A stretch of 64,000 nt of DNA from an uncultured bacterium (GTDB taxonomy: Bacteria; Verrucomicrobiota; Kiritimatiellia; CAIKKV01), in contig CALHRZ010000001.1 of NCBI GenBank assembly GCA_938038445.1, positions 1 through 64,000 on the forward strand, written 5' to 3'. A program made the translations under genes and the position numbers. The notes under the pieces are model-generated. The model was given only the letters and a program-made list of their open reading frames with translations. It made no database searches and was not told where the DNA came from. Below, piece after piece: positions 62,786 to 64,000 of the stretch (position 1 is the first letter of the stretch; each line of letters opens with the position of its first letter).

Positions 62786-64000
62786 GGGCATTCTCCTGCT
62801 TTGCCCCCATCGGTCAGCCGACGATGCGGAACTTCGGGCCGCGGAAACGCCGGCGGCCCTTCCAGAAACTTGAGCGAGGCAAGGAACCGGTCCGCATCAT
62901 AAAGCGTGGCGCCGAACCAAGGATTCGTGCCTCCACGATAGTTGAAAAACCCATGCGAACACCCTTCATAAAGCCATACCTCGCATAGGGCTCCGGCATC
63001 GGCCATCCTACGCTGAAATTCAAGCGCCGTGGCCACCGGAATCACCTTGTCCTCCGTGCCGAGAAAAAGCGCCGCAGGCGGGGCGCCAAGGGCAACATTA
63101 TGATGCGGCGAGAATTCCCGCCACCGGGACTGGACCCGAGCATACCCGGCGCCGCCCGGCCCGTTATCCAAAGCAGGATTGAAAAGAACCAGCGCGTCCG
63201 GCCGGCAGGAAACCGTAACGTCTTCCCCCGGCTCATCAAAGGAACGGAGAAGCGCTGCCGCAGCAGCGAGATGTCCACCGGCCGATCCCCCGCCCGCCGC
63301 CAATCGGTTCGGGTCAAGACCCAATTGCTCCGCATGCCTTCGAACCCATCGTAACGCCGACTTGGCGTCCGCGACCGATTCAAAGGGCGTCGTCCCGTGC
63401 ACGGAAGAAACCCGATACTCCGCCGACATCGCCACCATGCCCCGCGACGCCAAATAGGCGCAATGAGGAAAGAACTGGCTCGGAGACCCCCCCTGCCATC
63501 CGCCGCCGAAAAAGAACAGGATCCCCGGCCGGGGCGAACCCACCGGCGCAGGTTTTGGCCGGAACAGAAAGAGGGCCAATTCGGCGCCGTTCACCTGTTT
63601 GTAAACCAGGCGGTCGTCGGGAATAAACCGATCCGCCCCAAGGAGAACGGGATGTTCAATCGGAGGGCAAGACTTGGTCGGCTGAAACGATTTTCGTCGC
63701 CCAACGGGACAGACAGCCCGGCAAAGACCACAGGCATTCGCATACCCCAACGGCGATTGGCCGCCATGGGCCCGCCGGAATCCGCGACAACGTTCCGCAT
63801 CGACTGGCCGATACGATTGGGGATCGGATGGGGCGTGAAGAGCCCCCCCCGGACAAGCCCGAATGCATTCCCCACACCGAACGCACGGATTCGGAATATC
63901 GGATCCCGTTGGCGGAAGCTCTGCATCCGTCAGAATGGCGGCCAATTGTACGCGGGGACCAAATGCCGGCGTCAAGAGAAGCGCGTTCCAACCGATTCGG
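62782..64000 (-). CDS. [4Fe-4S] reductase-like domain fused to an alpha/beta-hydrolase (5' end outside window)
   Basis: At least 405 aa in one open frame entering from the right edge. The first visible part reads RIGWNALLLTPAFGPR, then CVRCGECIRACPGG and CGLCRAVCPVGRR, two [4Fe-4S] cysteine sets as in QueG-like epoxyqueuosine reductases. It continues without a stop into an esterase: FFFGGGWQGG (oxyanion), GGGSAGGHLA (Ser), TEDKVIPV (Asp) and CSHGFFN (His). Thus a complete catalytic triad is present. First visible gene of the coupled operon. Such a fusion is, to my knowledge, uncommon. Confidence 0.82.
   Translation of the reverse strand, partial: RIGWNALLLTPAFGPRVQLAAILTDAELPPTGSDIPNPCVRCGECIRACPGGALHAPSDPQSYRPVDAERCRGFRRAHGGQSPLGYANACGLCRAVCPVGRRKSFQPTKSCPPIEHPVLLGADRFIPDDRLVYKQVNGAELALFLFRPKPAPVGSPRPGILFFFGGGWQGGSPSQFFPHCAYLASRGMVAMSAEYRVSSVHGTTPFESVADAKSALRWVRRHAEQLGLDPNRLAAGGGSAGGHLAAAAALLRSFDEPGEDVTVSCRPDALVLFNPALDNGPGGAGYARVQSRWREFSPHHNVALGAPPAALFLGTEDKVIPVATALEFQRRMADAGALCEVWLYEGCSHGFFNYRGGTNPWFGATLYDADRFLASLKFLEGPPAFPRPEVPHRRLTDGGKAGECP

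Noticed and set aside
1-64000. CRISPR arrays, rRNA genes, complete IS elements and riboswitches
   Set aside because: None could be seen; the only regular repeats are the short elements listed and protein-coding repeats.

Overview
The window (about 60 % GC) looks like a chromosome segment of a Gram-negative bacterium of the PVC superphylum. Verrucomicrobiota or Kiritimatiellota is the best guess, because it combines exported autotransporter-type beta-strand and beta-helix proteins, many polysaccharide-degrading enzymes with a Cys-type sulfatase, outer-membrane barrel proteins and a Na+-NQR operon. This placement is an inference from gene content; no rRNA is present.

Layout. 1-0.6 kb: a decayed Doc-type toxin with an antitoxin tail, and a frameshifted GIY-YIG gene. 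0.6-0.8 kb: a nested palindrome beside tRNA-Pro(GGG). 0.8-10.2 kb: a divergent glycan locus. On the minus strand lie a GntR-type sensor-regulator, an esterase and a GH38 alpha-mannosidase; on the plus strand an exported beta-strand-repeat protein and a heparinase II/III-like lyase. 10.5-14 kb: a ferredoxin-like protein, a single-domain response regulator and a hybrid histidine kinase whose first receiver domain is cut by an in-frame TAG. 14-20.4 kb: pgi, then nqrBCDEF without nqrA, followed by a conserved gene of unknown function. 20.3-27 kb: envelope genes (TPR lipoprotein, barrel protein, OmpA with TSP3 repeats), an SDR, Pcm and a GH172-like enzyme. 27-32.4 kb: two large exported beta-helix proteins. 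32.4-38.4 kb: a GH2 glycosidase fused to a GNAT acetyltransferase, a DUF481 protein, a URO-D-like protein, a patatin and a flavin reductase. 38.5-44.8 kb: a MATE transporter, then an opposite-strand aldolase / isomerase / kinase / aldo-keto reductase operon for a sugar that cannot be named from sequence.

44.8-47.6 kb is a small accessory island with remnants of two different DDE transposases, a DUF2726 protein and an unknown 256-aa protein. It is bounded by a GGGGTCAGACC-type repeat and tRNA-Leu(GAG). 47.7-64 kb holds rdgB and then two long minus-strand operons built almost entirely of 4-bp start/stop overlaps. One is pyrK - pyrD - membrane-anchored protein - fused nucleotidyltransferase/GHMP kinase - sulfatase. 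The other is [4Fe-4S]/esterase fusion - metallophosphatase - epimerase - beta-propeller - exported glycosidase-like protein.

The leading candidates for new biology are the GH2-GNAT fusion, the [4Fe-4S]-esterase fusion with its translationally coupled operon, the nucleotidyltransferase-GHMP kinase next to a sulfatase, the NqrA-less Nqr operon with its 176-aa companion, and a shared C-terminal motif on three exported surface proteins.
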